NCBI RefSeq assembly: GCF_947492715.1
Contig: NZ_CANLNS010000001.1
Coordinates: 620,001-684,000 of the forward strand
Reading direction: 5' to 3'
Length of the DNA: 64,000 bases
DNA from: an uncultured Psychroserpens sp.
GTDB taxonomy: Bacteria; Bacteroidota; Bacteroidia; Flavobacteriales; Flavobacteriaceae
The stretch's first letter is position 1; each line of letters starts with the position of its first letter. The notes below the pieces were generated by a model that searched no databases, had not been told where the DNA came from, and was given only the letters and a program-made list of their open reading frames with translations. Position numbers and translations under genes: made by a program. Of this stretch, positions 16,421 to 24,147 are shown piece after piece.

Positions 16421-16792
16421 TTAGAATGGCAGATCATCGTGATCTTCTTCATTTAAATTTGTTGCAGGCTCAAAAGCTTCGGTTGGTGCCACAGGAGGCA
16501 TGTTTCCAGCTTCTGCTTGTAATGCTTCAATTCTCCACCCTTGTATAGAGTTAAAATATTTGGTTTCGCCTTGAGGGTTTACCCACTCTCTTCCTCTTAA
16601 ATTGATATTTACTTTTACAGATTGCCCAACTTGATATGTGTTTAATAAATCTGTTTTGTCTTGAACAAATTCAACCAAAATATGCTGTGGATATTGTTCT
16701 TCTGTCGTTACTACCAATTCTCTCTTTCTAAACCCATTACTTCCAAACGTCTGAGTTTCTCCAATCATTTTGATTTTTCCTTGTACTTCCAT
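16421..16792 (-). CDS. DUF3127 protein, OB-fold-like, with SSB-type C-terminal tail
   Basis: This 123-residue protein is a DUF3127 family member (MEVQGKIKMIGETQTFGSNG start, FRKRELVVTTEE and KVNINLRGREW motifs), a small cytoplasmic OB-fold-like protein of Bacteroidetes. After about residue 95 comes a flexible stretch that ends in NEEDHDDLPF. The last residues DDLPF are the same as those of the SSB protein encoded at 56059-56511. In SSB this acidic-hydrophobic tip recruits repair and replication enzymes, so this protein may compete for or share those partners. It is a lone gene with its own terminator. Confidence 0.9.
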   Translation of the reverse strand: MEVQGKIKMIGETQTFGSNGFRKRELVVTTEEQYPQHILVEFVQDKTDLLNTYQVGQSVKVNINLRGREWVNPQGETKYFNSIQGWRIEALQAEAGNMPPVAPTEAFEPATNLNEEDHDDLPF

Positions 16793-16832
16793 TTTGTATT
16801 TACTTATATTTAATTTAGATTGTTTTTAATAT

Positions 16833-17702
16833 TTAAGACAAGAGCAATTTCCAAGCGCTCTCTACATCACCATAGCTCAAATAATTTCTGGCTATTTTAT
16901 GTTTTTCGCGGTGAGACATATTTTTAATATTTGGATAACGTTCACTCACATTAGTTATAAATTCGTCTATTTCAACTTGTTTTGGCAAGGCTTCCACATT
17001 TCCAAGCATACCAAGATCATTACCAGTTAAAATCATACTGTTTTTGATGGCAGGTGGCATGGCATCAACCCCTATTCCTAAAGTCGAAATAGGCTTTGGG
17101 ATTTCAAAAAAGCCTTTTCTTGCTCTATTGTAATAACTTCCTCCTGCTCTAGCAACTAAGTCTAATCTTTCTTGAATAATAACATCTTGATCATCTAAAA
17201 CCTCATCAGAGATATGCAGTTTTACAACTTCACAAATCACTAAATTACCTGCTCCTCCTTCGGTTCCCAAATGCACAATTTCATTAACTTTACATTCAAA
17301 TTGAACTGGAGACTCGGCAACTCTAAATGGCTTTACAATATCAGATGCTAACATCGTTAGTCCAGCTTTATCAAACTCATTAACTCCTTTTGCATACTCT
17401 GTACTACTCAACGACATTTGTTGTACAATATCATAATTAACAACATTAATCACCACTTCTTTTGTCGCTTCAACATTTTCTAAAGTGTGTTTTATGGTAT
17501 TATTTCTCACACGACGTGCTGGAGAAAATATCATAATTGGCGGATTAGCGCTAAACACATTAAAAAAACTATAAGGTGATAAATTGGGTTTGCCATCTGC
17601 ATCCATTGTACTCGCAAAAGCAATAGGTCTAGGCGCCACAGCACTTAATAAGTAACTATGTAATCGTCCTGTTGAAATGTCTTTTGGTTTAAAAGATGCC
17701 AT
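16833..17702 (-). CDS. Flavin reductase family protein (FMN-binding)
   Basis: The 289-residue protein carries the flavin reductase-like split barrel in its first 200 residues, with YLLSAVAPRPIAFAST and the FMN-contact region NLSPYSFFNVFSANPP. Family members bind FMN and act as flavoredoxins or NAD(P)H:flavin oxidoreductases. A C-terminal extension of about 70 residues (EIDEFITNVSERYPNIKN) is common in Bacteroidetes members. It lies 40 bases before the DUF3127 gene on the same strand; co-transcription is possible. Confidence 0.88.
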   Translation of the reverse strand: MASFKPKDISTGRLHSYLLSAVAPRPIAFASTMDADGKPNLSPYSFFNVFSANPPIMIFSPARRVRNNTIKHTLENVEATKEVVINVVNYDIVQQMSLSSTEYAKGVNEFDKAGLTMLASDIVKPFRVAESPVQFECKVNEIVHLGTEGGAGNLVICEVVKLHISDEVLDDQDVIIQERLDLVARAGGSYYNRARKGFFEIPKPISTLGIGVDAMPPAIKNSMILTGNDLGMLGNVEALPKQVEIDEFITNVSERYPNIKNMSHREKHKIARNYLSYGDVESAWKLLLS

Positions 17703-17854
17703 TTTGTTATTGTTTTTACCCTAAACGTAGCCGTTTCAAGATATTGAAATGCAAATGTAACCATATTGATAGTGTTATAAAAATGAATTCACTCTATCTC
17801 AACACAATATTATTAACATAAATCCTTTATATTTAAAATTCAAAAATATAGTTA

Positions 17855-19060
17855 ATGGCCGTTACCATAAACCGCAATATGATACGATGGATTATCATCG
17901 TTACTTCATTTATTATAATCTCTCTTATTCTCTGGAATACGTATGTGTTTTTCCAAAATTTTAAAGCAGAAGAACGAAGTAAAATGGAAATAAGTTCATC
18001 TGCTCAGCGCGACATATTTAAAGCTCTAGAAGAATCAGACATGAATAATAGTGATGATGTGCTTGCCGATTTAGATCTTGCTTTTGAAGTCTTAGACAAC
18101 AACAACACCACACCAATGATTCTTATTGAAGCAGATTCGATATTAGTGAATTTTAGAAATATTATTAAAAAAACTGAAGCTGATTCCATACATAACATCA
18201 AAGAATCTGAATATGTAAATCAAAATTTAAAAATGCTCATTTCTAAATATGGTAAAGAAAATAAACCTATTGAAATTGAAAATAATAATAAAACCATCTA
18301 CTATGGGAATTCGCCTTTATTAAATAAACTGAAATATTATCCACTGGCCCTATTGTTAATTATTATTTTATTTGCTGCTGTTGCTTACTTCTTTTATAAG
18401 AGTTCAAAAACGGCAGATCAAAATAAACTCTGGACAGGTATGGCAAAAGAAACAGCTCATCAGATAGGAACACCTTTATCGTCATTAGTGGGCTGGACTG
18501 AAATTTTAAGAAGCGAAAGCGTCAATCCCGATTATCTCATTGAAATTGAAAAAGATATCACAAGATTACAAACTATTACGGATCGTTTTAGTAAAATAGG
18601 GTCTGTCCCAACACTTAAAAAAACTGATATTGTTCAAGAAACAATAGAATCTTTTGAATATCTTAAGGCACGATCGTCGAAGTTAATCGATTTTGAAATT
18701 ACAGCTCCGGAAAAAGAACTTCCTGTAAATCTAAACAAGCAATTATATAGCTGGACTATCGAAAATCTGGTTAAAAATGCCATAGATGCCATGAAGGGAA
18801 AAGGCGCATTAAAACTTGCGATATCTCATGATGATAAATACGTAAAAATAACTGTAAAAGATACAGGTAAAGGCATTTCGAAACAAAATTTCAATTCGGT
18901 TTTTCAACCTGGTTTTACAACTAAAAAACGTGGTTGGGGACTAGGCTTATCTTTGGCCAAACGCATTATTGAAGATTACCATAAAGGAAAGATTAAAGTT
19001 CTTAATTCTGAAATTGGTAAAGGAACAACAATGCAAATTTCATTGAAATTGTTATCTTAG
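17855..19060 (+). CDS. Orphan sensor histidine kinase
   Basis: The 401-residue kinase has membrane helices at about residues 11-32 and 162-181, enclosing a periplasmic domain of about 130 residues with long helices. The phospho-acceptor is His202 in KETAHQIGTPLSS, a motif variant known from Bacteroidetes kinases. The ATPase domain shows ENLVKNAIDAM, DTGKGIS and a GWGLGLSLAKRI lid. No response regulator gene is adjacent, so its partner is unknown. The small zinc-ribbon gene 9 bases downstream is probably co-transcribed. Confidence 0.93.
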   Translation: MAVTINRNMIRWIIIVTSFIIISLILWNTYVFFQNFKAEERSKMEISSSAQRDIFKALEESDMNNSDDVLADLDLAFEVLDNNNTTPMILIEADSILVNFRNIIKKTEADSIHNIKESEYVNQNLKMLISKYGKENKPIEIENNNKTIYYGNSPLLNKLKYYPLALLLIIILFAAVAYFFYKSSKTADQNKLWTGMAKETAHQIGTPLSSLVGWTEILRSESVNPDYLIEIEKDITRLQTITDRFSKIGSVPTLKKTDIVQETIESFEYLKARSSKLIDFEITAPEKELPVNLNKQLYSWTIENLVKNAIDAMKGKGALKLAISHDDKYVKITVKDTGKGISKQNFNSVFQPGFTTKKRGWGLGLSLAKRIIEDYHKGKIKVLNSEIGKGTTMQISLKLLS

Positions 19061-19069
19061 TTGTAGACC

Positions 19070-19426
19070 ATGAAAGCACAACAATATTTTACATTAAAAG
19101 AAGTTCAACTCAACAACAATTGCCCAGAGTGTTATTCTAATGAAGGGCTGCAATTAACCTTTAAGCAGCGTTTTGTTGAAAACGCATTTTACAAGGCAAT
19201 AACAGGAGAGACCATTCACGAAATGTATTGCAACACTTGTAATACTAACATTTTCCCTGTACGTTGGACCAACGATATTGAGCAAGTAGTAGCTTACCAA
19301 GAACGCGCAATAAAAGCTAAACCACAATCTACAAAACTGAAAAAATTAGCTTGGATTTTAATTATTGCAGACGCATTATTGATACTTATTGTGGTTCTTT
19401 TTGTGACTGGAGTGTTATCATTTTAA
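19070..19426 (+). CDS. Small membrane protein with a zinc ribbon
   Basis: The 118-residue protein has two CxxC knuckles, Cys18-Cys21 (NCPECYSN) and Cys54-Cys57 (YCNTCNTN), which together can bind one zinc. A single membrane helix fills about residues 94-116 at the C-terminus, so the ribbon should face the cytoplasm. The family is not recognised. It follows the orphan histidine kinase by 9 bases and its stop abuts the convergent HIT gene. Confidence 0.75.
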   Translation: MKAQQYFTLKEVQLNNNCPECYSNEGLQLTFKQRFVENAFYKAITGETIHEMYCNTCNTNIFPVRWTNDIEQVVAYQERAIKAKPQSTKLKKLAWILIIADALLILIVVLFVTGVLSF

Positions 19427-19816
19427 CTACAAAAACGACGCAATTTTATTTGCAGTAGCTTCAAACTCTTCTTTGGTTAAAGCTGTTTTATCAATAAATC
19501 GTGCATCTTCCATAGTATTAAGTGGGATTAAATGTACATGCACATGCGGAACCTCCAACCCAATAACAGTCATCCCAACGCGCTTACAAGGCACAGCCTT
19601 TTCAATGGCCAACGCCACCTCTCTGGAAAATGCCATCAACCCAAGATAGGCCGTTTCATCTAAATCAAAAATTTTATCAACTTCTTGTTTTGGAATACAT
19701 AATGTATGCCCATTAGCATTAGGATTAATATCTAAAAAGGCGAGATAATCTTCTGTTTCTGCTATTTTGTAACAAGGGATGTCGCCACTAATTATTTTTG
19801 TAAAGATAGATGCCAT
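19427..19816 (-). CDS. HIT family nucleotide-binding protein
   Basis: This 129-residue protein is a histidine-triad hydrolase with the active-site motif HVHVHLIPL (triad at residues 91-95) and NPNANGHTLCIPK earlier. HIT proteins cleave adenosine nucleotide conjugates such as adenosine phosphoramidates. It lies downstream of greA on the same strand, separated by a hairpin, an order common in Flavobacteriaceae. Confidence 0.95.
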   Translation of the reverse strand: MASIFTKIISGDIPCYKIAETEDYLAFLDINPNANGHTLCIPKQEVDKIFDLDETAYLGLMAFSREVALAIEKAVPCKRVGMTVIGLEVPHVHVHLIPLNTMEDARFIDKTALTKEEFEATANKIASFL

Positions 19817-19847
19817 GGCACTGAAGTATTAGAGTATATGTAAATAT

Positions 19848-19878
19848 AAAAAGATTCCTCTTTTGAAGGAATCTTTTA
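19848..19878 (-). terminator. Intrinsic terminator of greA
   Basis: The stem AAAGATTCCT/AGGAATCTTT with a seven-base loop and flanking A/T runs lies 26 bases after the greA stop and before the HIT gene. A U-run in the minus direction is short, so some read-through into the HIT gene is likely. Confidence 0.6.
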
Positions 19879-19903
19879 TCTATATATTAACAAGATTAAT
19901 CTA

Positions 19904-20377
19904 TTATCTTGATATTTCTAAAATATCAAATTTCATAATTCCATTAGGCACTTGTACTTCTGCAACTTCACCAACAGACTTTCCTAAAAGTCCTTTTCCT
20001 ATTGGAGAATTTACAGAAATTTTACCAGAAGCTAGATCTGCTTCACCGTCGGCTACTAAAGTATAAGTCATTTCCATTCCATTGGTTTGGTTTTTTATTT
20101 TCACTTTAGATAGTACTAAGGCTTTGGATGTATCCATTTGAGATTCATCAATAACACGTGCTCCTGCTAAGGTTTCTTCTAATTTAGAAATCTTCATTTC
20201 TAACATACCCTGAGCTTCTTTGGCTGCATCGTACTCTGCATTTTCACTCAAGTCACCTTTATCTCTAGCTTCTGCAATAGCTTGAGATGCTTTAGGTCGT
20301 TCTATATCTTTTAACTGTTGCAGCTCGTTTCTTAATTTTTTTAAACCTTCGGCCGTATAATAAGATACTTTACTCAT
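19904..20377 (-). CDS. greA: Transcription elongation factor GreA
   Basis: The 157-residue protein has the GreA coiled coil at about residues 10-75 with the acidic tip (RDKGDLSENAEYDAAKE, two key acidic residues D and E) and the FKBP-like C-terminal domain ending in GEVAEVQVPNG. It rescues backtracked RNA polymerase by stimulating transcript cleavage. Its 5' leader is unusual: about 100 bases with a promoter box, an intrinsic terminator and a second hairpin before the ATG at 20375-20377. Confidence 0.97.
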   Translation of the reverse strand: MSKVSYYTAEGLKKLRNELQQLKDIERPKASQAIAEARDKGDLSENAEYDAAKEAQGMLEMKISKLEETLAGARVIDESQMDTSKALVLSKVKIKNQTNGMEMTYTLVADGEADLASGKISVNSPIGKGLLGKSVGEVAEVQVPNGIMKFDILEISR

Positions 20378-20402
20378 AATTCATTCGTTTAATAATAAAA
20401 AG

Positions 20403-20486
20403 ATGCTGAAATCTAAGAACTAGCATAAGCTAAACTCGTTCAGCATAAAAAAAATCTCGCTATCACGAGATTGAAATACAAAGATA
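20403..20486 (-). promoter_or_regulatory. greA leader: promoter box, attenuator and second hairpin
   Basis: Reading on the minus strand: an exact -7 box TATCTTTG (20486-20479); then the hairpin AATCTCG/CGAGATT (20472-20453) followed at once by eight U (20454-20447), a complete intrinsic terminator starting at about +5; then a second stem ATGCTGAA/TTCAGCAT (20446-20403) that encloses smaller pairings (GAAC/GTTC, TAGC/GCTA) and is followed by a U-rich run. greA starts 26 bases later. CTCGT in hairpin 1 can also pair with ACGAG in the second element, which would break hairpin 1. No gene lies upstream on this strand in this gap (20378-20568), so the terminator acts on greA itself. Confidence 0.6.
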
Positions 20487-20568
20487 CAAAATATTTAATT
20501 CAACATTTAAAATATTGTAACTTGCAGCCCATATTAAACCCATAGCATCTAAAATTAGTTATTTATAA

Positions 20569-21003
20569 ATGAACAACATAAAAAAAATATCAATCATTTT
20601 ATCTCTTCTGTTGATAACGAACTGCGGAAGTGACGACAGAATAAATAATTGTAATTTCTTACTCAACGTTGGTGTTAATGCATCGCTTAATTTAAACTTA
20701 CCAGAATTTAGTCAACTTATGTTTATTAGTAATTCGGTATATATCCCTAATCAAGGAAATGGAGGGGTTTATGTAACAAATGTTGGAAACGGTAATTATC
20801 GTGCCTGGGACGCCTATGACCCTAATCATGCGCCTTCAACTTGCTCGTTTTTACAAAGAGATGGTGTAAATGTAACTTGCGGCTGTGCTGATGAGAATGA
20901 GTACAGTTTGTTTACAGGGCAGGCCATTGGAGATCCTTTACCTTGCGGACTTAAAGAATACCGTGTCACAGTTTCTGGTAATACTTTGGTGGTTAGCAAT
21001 TAA
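20569..21003 (+). CDS. Rieske-like lipoprotein lacking canonical cluster ligands
   Basis: The 144-residue lipoprotein has a signal ending in LLITNC (Cys19). The rest resembles a family of Bacteroidetes lipoproteins with a Rieske-type beta fold: a strand pair NYRAWDAYDP, then cysteines at 92, 104 and 106 and a late YRVTVSGNTL strand. A true Rieske cluster needs two CxH-type ligand pairs; here one loop has CGC and the other lacks Cys-x-His, so [2Fe-2S] binding is doubtful, and the cysteines may instead form disulfides. It is divergent from greA and ends in a shared terminator. Confidence 0.65.
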   Translation: MNNIKKISIILSLLLITNCGSDDRINNCNFLLNVGVNASLNLNLPEFSQLMFISNSVYIPNQGNGGVYVTNVGNGNYRAWDAYDPNHAPSTCSFLQRDGVNVTCGCADENEYSLFTGQAIGDPLPCGLKEYRVTVSGNTLVVSN

Positions 21004-21026
21004 TTCAAAGTTTAATATAAAATCAA

Positions 21027-21065
21027 TAAAAAAACTCCCAATTAACAATTGGGAGTTTTTTTATA
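21027..21065. terminator. Bidirectional terminator
   Basis: A stem AAAAAACTCCCAATT/AATTGGGAGTTTTTT with loop AAC lies between the Rieske-like gene (plus) and the end of the TonB-dependent receptor (minus); U-runs are available in both directions. Confidence 0.9.
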
Positions 21066-21080
21066 AAGTCAATTATAGTT

Positions 21081-23474
21081 TTAAAATTTCAGAGTAACAC
21101 CTATTAAAAAATTTGTAGTAGCTTGAGGATAAAATCCGGAGAAATATCCAGTAGTTGTTCCTGTTGGACTCGAAGCATCATCAAAATCGAACGATCCAAA
21201 ATAGCCATTTGACACGTATTTTTCGTTAAATATATTGTTAACTAAACCTGAGAATACAACCGACTTAAATATTGATTTTGACTTCCATTCATAGGTAATA
21301 TTTAAATCATTAACAAAGTAGTTATCTAATTTAGAATCTGGGTTTTCAGTATTTCCCATAAATTGATCGCCAACAAATTTGCTAAGTAATGCCATTTGAA
21401 AACCTTCCTTTGGTTGAAACACAAAAGCGTTAGCAGCAACCAATTCTGGAGAGAAAGAAATATCTGTTTTTCCTAAATCTAATAATACACCATTCACAGA
21501 TTCGAAGGTTTCCTTGTTTTTATTAGAACTAATTGTAAAGTTTGGTTGTACCGAAAATTTATCAGTAATGGCAATTGCCGCATCTACTTCTAAACCTAAT
21601 CGGTAACTATCACCATTATTTGCTCTAATTGGATCTCCAGTTGTATCTATTTGACCTGTTAAAACCAACTGTTCATTATACAACATGTAGTAAGCATTCA
21701 CGTTCAATCTAAATTTCTGATCGTTATGTCTCCAACCTAATTCGAAATCATTAAGTTGTTCTGGTTTTACCGTTGCATTATTCTCAAAATCACTTCTATT
21801 TGGTTCTCGATTTGCTCTGGCATAAGAAAAATACAAACTATTAGTTCCATTAACTTTATAGGTAATTCCTGCTTTTGGGTTAAAGAAACTATAGCTTTCA
21901 TCAATATTAAACGGAATTCTATCTGAAGTTAAACCTGAAGTTTCATAACCAACCAATCGTAATTGTAGATCACCATACAAACTCACTTTATCATTAACAC
22001 GATATGTGGCTTTTGTAAACAAACTCCAATCTGTTTTTTGACCATTTCCTTCATAATAGCGATCTCTTATTTCACTATCACTAGCAAATTCTGCCCAAAT
22101 AATTTCACCAAAATGGTCTCCATCATAGAAGCTGTAAGAGCTTCCAAATATTAAATTAACCTCATTGTTTTTATAGTTTGCACTTGCGTTTAACACATAG
22201 AAATCGTTGTCCAACCATCTACGTCTAATTAAGTCGGTTGTGTTAACCGTTTCTCCGCCAATCTCTAGAGGTGTCAGGTCATAGTCTGAAAAATCTTCAT
22301 CTTCCCTATATTGCTCAAAATAGCCTCTTCCGTAGGTATAATTTAGACCAATGTTGGTAGACCATCTATTGTTATAACGTTGATTCCAATGCAATTGATA
22401 ATGATCTTGATTATAGTTATCAACCTCATTATCATAGAAACGCGTATTTCCGTTGGCATCGGTATACATCCCTGAAGGGTTAAAGGTTCTGTTATTAGTT
22501 AAGGTTTCGGCATCGATACCATTCCAAGCCTGATAAGTAACTTCTTTCCCTCCAAAAGTAATGGCCTTTATCAAGGTGTTATCATCAATATAAGACCCTT
22601 GCAAGAAGTATGATTTTAAATCGGTTTCTGCTCTGTCGATATAGCCGTCGGATGTGATATTTGACAAGCGACCAGCAATTTCGATGTGCTCATTTAGTAA
22701 CCCAGTGCTAAACTTTACAGTATGTTTTCTTGTATTATAACTTCCAAAGGAGTTAGAAATTTCTCCATTAGATGTTGTAGAAACGGCATCTGTTAATACA
22801 TTGATACTGGCACCAAAAGCACCAGAACCGTTGGTGGATGTGCCAACACCACGTTGAAGTTGCAAACTTTCTACAGACGAGGCAAAATCACCGAGATTCA
22901 CCCAAAAAGTGCCTAAAGATTCGGCATCATTGTATGGAATTCCATTGATCGTTACATTTGTAGATTGGGCGTTAATACCACGAACACGAATTCCTGTATA
23001 CCCTACTCCTGCTCCAGCATCTGTAGTAGTAACTACAGAAGGTAAATAGTTTAAAAGCACAGGAATGTCTTGTCCTAAATTGCGCTTAGCCAATTGTTTT
23101 TTCGTCACGTTGCTATGCGTAATTGGTGACGTAGCTACTACTCTAACAGCTTTAACAAGGACTTCGTCTAACGTTTGTGGTTCTTCAGTAAGTTCAACAT
23201 CTAAACTCAGATCTTTACTTAAATAAAATGATCGTTCTACCTGTTTTGGTCCTAAGTAACTAAAAACCAAAATGTACTGTCCTTCTTCTAATTGTAATTG
23301 GTATTTTCCTTCTAAATCAGATTGGACTCCGGTAGTTGTACCTTTAACTATAATACTAACTCCAGGTAAAGGTTGAGTATCTACTGTAACCACTCCGGAG
23401 ACAGTAAATTTTTCTTGAGAAAATGCACCAGATGACAGTGCAAAAAGACATAAAAAAGCGAATAAATTTTTCAT
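21081..23474 (-). CDS. TonB-dependent receptor under TPP riboswitch (probable thiamine receptor, OMR1 type)
   Basis: The 797-residue outer-membrane receptor has a signal peptide ending GAFSQ, a carboxypeptidase-regulatory-like domain at about residues 22-105 (VSGVVTVDTQPLPGVSIIVKG), a plug domain at about 120-235 (VNLGDFASSVESLQLQRGVG) and a 22-strand barrel ending in the aromatic C-terminus FLIGVTLKF. A TPP riboswitch lies directly upstream. TPP-controlled receptors of this kind in Bacteroidetes have been predicted to import thiamine or its precursors (OMR1). The upstream genes for a YkoF-like protein and a PnuC-type transporter fit that. The substrate is inferred, not shown. Confidence 0.88.
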   Translation of the reverse strand: MKNLFAFLCLFALSSGAFSQEKFTVSGVVTVDTQPLPGVSIIVKGTTTGVQSDLEGKYQLQLEEGQYILVFSYLGPKQVERSFYLSKDLSLDVELTEEPQTLDEVLVKAVRVVATSPITHSNVTKKQLAKRNLGQDIPVLLNYLPSVVTTTDAGAGVGYTGIRVRGINAQSTNVTINGIPYNDAESLGTFWVNLGDFASSVESLQLQRGVGTSTNGSGAFGASINVLTDAVSTTSNGEISNSFGSYNTRKHTVKFSTGLLNEHIEIAGRLSNITSDGYIDRAETDLKSYFLQGSYIDDNTLIKAITFGGKEVTYQAWNGIDAETLTNNRTFNPSGMYTDANGNTRFYDNEVDNYNQDHYQLHWNQRYNNRWSTNIGLNYTYGRGYFEQYREDEDFSDYDLTPLEIGGETVNTTDLIRRRWLDNDFYVLNASANYKNNEVNLIFGSSYSFYDGDHFGEIIWAEFASDSEIRDRYYEGNGQKTDWSLFTKATYRVNDKVSLYGDLQLRLVGYETSGLTSDRIPFNIDESYSFFNPKAGITYKVNGTNSLYFSYARANREPNRSDFENNATVKPEQLNDFELGWRHNDQKFRLNVNAYYMLYNEQLVLTGQIDTTGDPIRANNGDSYRLGLEVDAAIAITDKFSVQPNFTISSNKNKETFESVNGVLLDLGKTDISFSPELVAANAFVFQPKEGFQMALLSKFVGDQFMGNTENPDSKLDNYFVNDLNITYEWKSKSIFKSVVFSGLVNNIFNEKYVSNGYFGSFDFDDASSPTGTTTGYFSGFYPQATTNFLIGVTLKF

Positions 23475-23544
23475 ACGACTATACGTAAATAATCGAATAA
23501 AAAGAGGTCATTATTCTTGGTTAATACTATTAAACAATTGTTAC

Positions 23545-23561
23545 GTGAAACATAGTTTCAC
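23545..23561 (-). promoter_or_regulatory. Leader hairpin between riboswitch and receptor gene
   Basis: The stem GTGAAAC/GTTTCAC with loop TAT lies in the receptor leader, after the riboswitch terminator. It has no U-run; it may stabilise the message after read-through. Confidence 0.35.
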
Positions 23562-23574
23562 TTTTGCACTCGCT

Positions 23575-23597
23575 AAAAAGGTCTACTAGACCTTTTT
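23575..23597 (-). terminator. Riboswitch-linked intrinsic terminator
   Basis: The stem AAAAAGGTCTA/TAGACCTTTTT lies immediately downstream of the TPP aptamer in the transcript and ends in a U-run. It is placed where an expression platform should be, so TPP binding probably favours termination before the receptor gene. Confidence 0.7.
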
Positions 23598-23684
23598 TAC
23601 GCTCGCTTCCTAAACAGCATTACCTGTTCTAGGTTCAATGGGTATGATCTCAGCCGATAATAGGCACCCCTTTTTTGAGAACGT
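23598..23684 (-). promoter_or_regulatory. TPP riboswitch (THI element)
   Basis: On the minus strand the conserved pieces occur in order: GGGGTGCC (23670-23663), GGCTGAGATCATACCC (23655-23640), TTGAACCTAG (23638-23629) and CAGGTAATGCTG (23626-23615). These are the pyrophosphate- and pyrimidine-binding parts of the THI aptamer. Spacing between them is normal. The aptamer lies after arfB and controls the TonB-dependent receptor that starts at 23474. The remaining part of the gap 23475-23738 holds the terminator and a second hairpin. Confidence 0.95.
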
Positions 23685-23738
23685 TGCAAAGATAAAATAG
23701 ATTTATCATTTGCCAATCAAGATTTTTGTTTTTTTTAA

Positions 23739-24146
23739 TTAATCAATTTGCGGTGGTTTGCGACTGGCCTTCTTTTCTGAATTTTTGCGTTTATTAGAAA
23801 GCCTCTTTTTTATAACAGCCTTAGGTATTTTGGTAGGAATGCGTTCTTTTTCTTCAAGGAGGTTTACTTTTAATAATTCTAAAAAACGCTGGATAATAAT
23901 GGCTTTATTTCGAAATTGACTTCGACTTTCACCACACTGCATAATTAATATATGATCTTTTGACAGTCTTGTTTGAAGATTAATCTTAAGTCGTTCCTTT
24001 TGTTCAGCCGAAAAAATTTGAGACTGCTCTAAATCGAAAGTCAATTCTATTTTAGACGACGTTTTATTTACATGTTGACCGCCAGCTCCAGAGCTTCTAA
24101 TCGCCTTAAATCTCAACTCATTCAATATGGCTTGTTCATCAAACAT
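23739..24146 (-). CDS. arfB: Peptidyl-tRNA hydrolase ArfB (GGQ domain)
   Basis: The 135-residue protein has the release-factor GGQ loop SSGAGGQHVNK (GGQ at residues 22-24) and a basic C-terminal tail from about residue 110 (KKRLSNKRKNSEKKASRK) that in ArfB/YaeJ enters the empty mRNA channel. It frees peptides from ribosomes stalled at mRNA ends. It lacks stop-codon recognition domains, as expected. The start is one base after the DUF4301 stop, so it belongs to the same transcript. Confidence 0.95.
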   Translation of the reverse strand: MFDEQAILNELRFKAIRSSGAGGQHVNKTSSKIELTFDLEQSQIFSAEQKERLKINLQTRLSKDHILIMQCGESRSQFRNKAIIIQRFLELLKVNLLEEKERIPTKIPKAVIKKRLSNKRKNSEKKASRKPPQID

Positions 24147-24147
24147 T

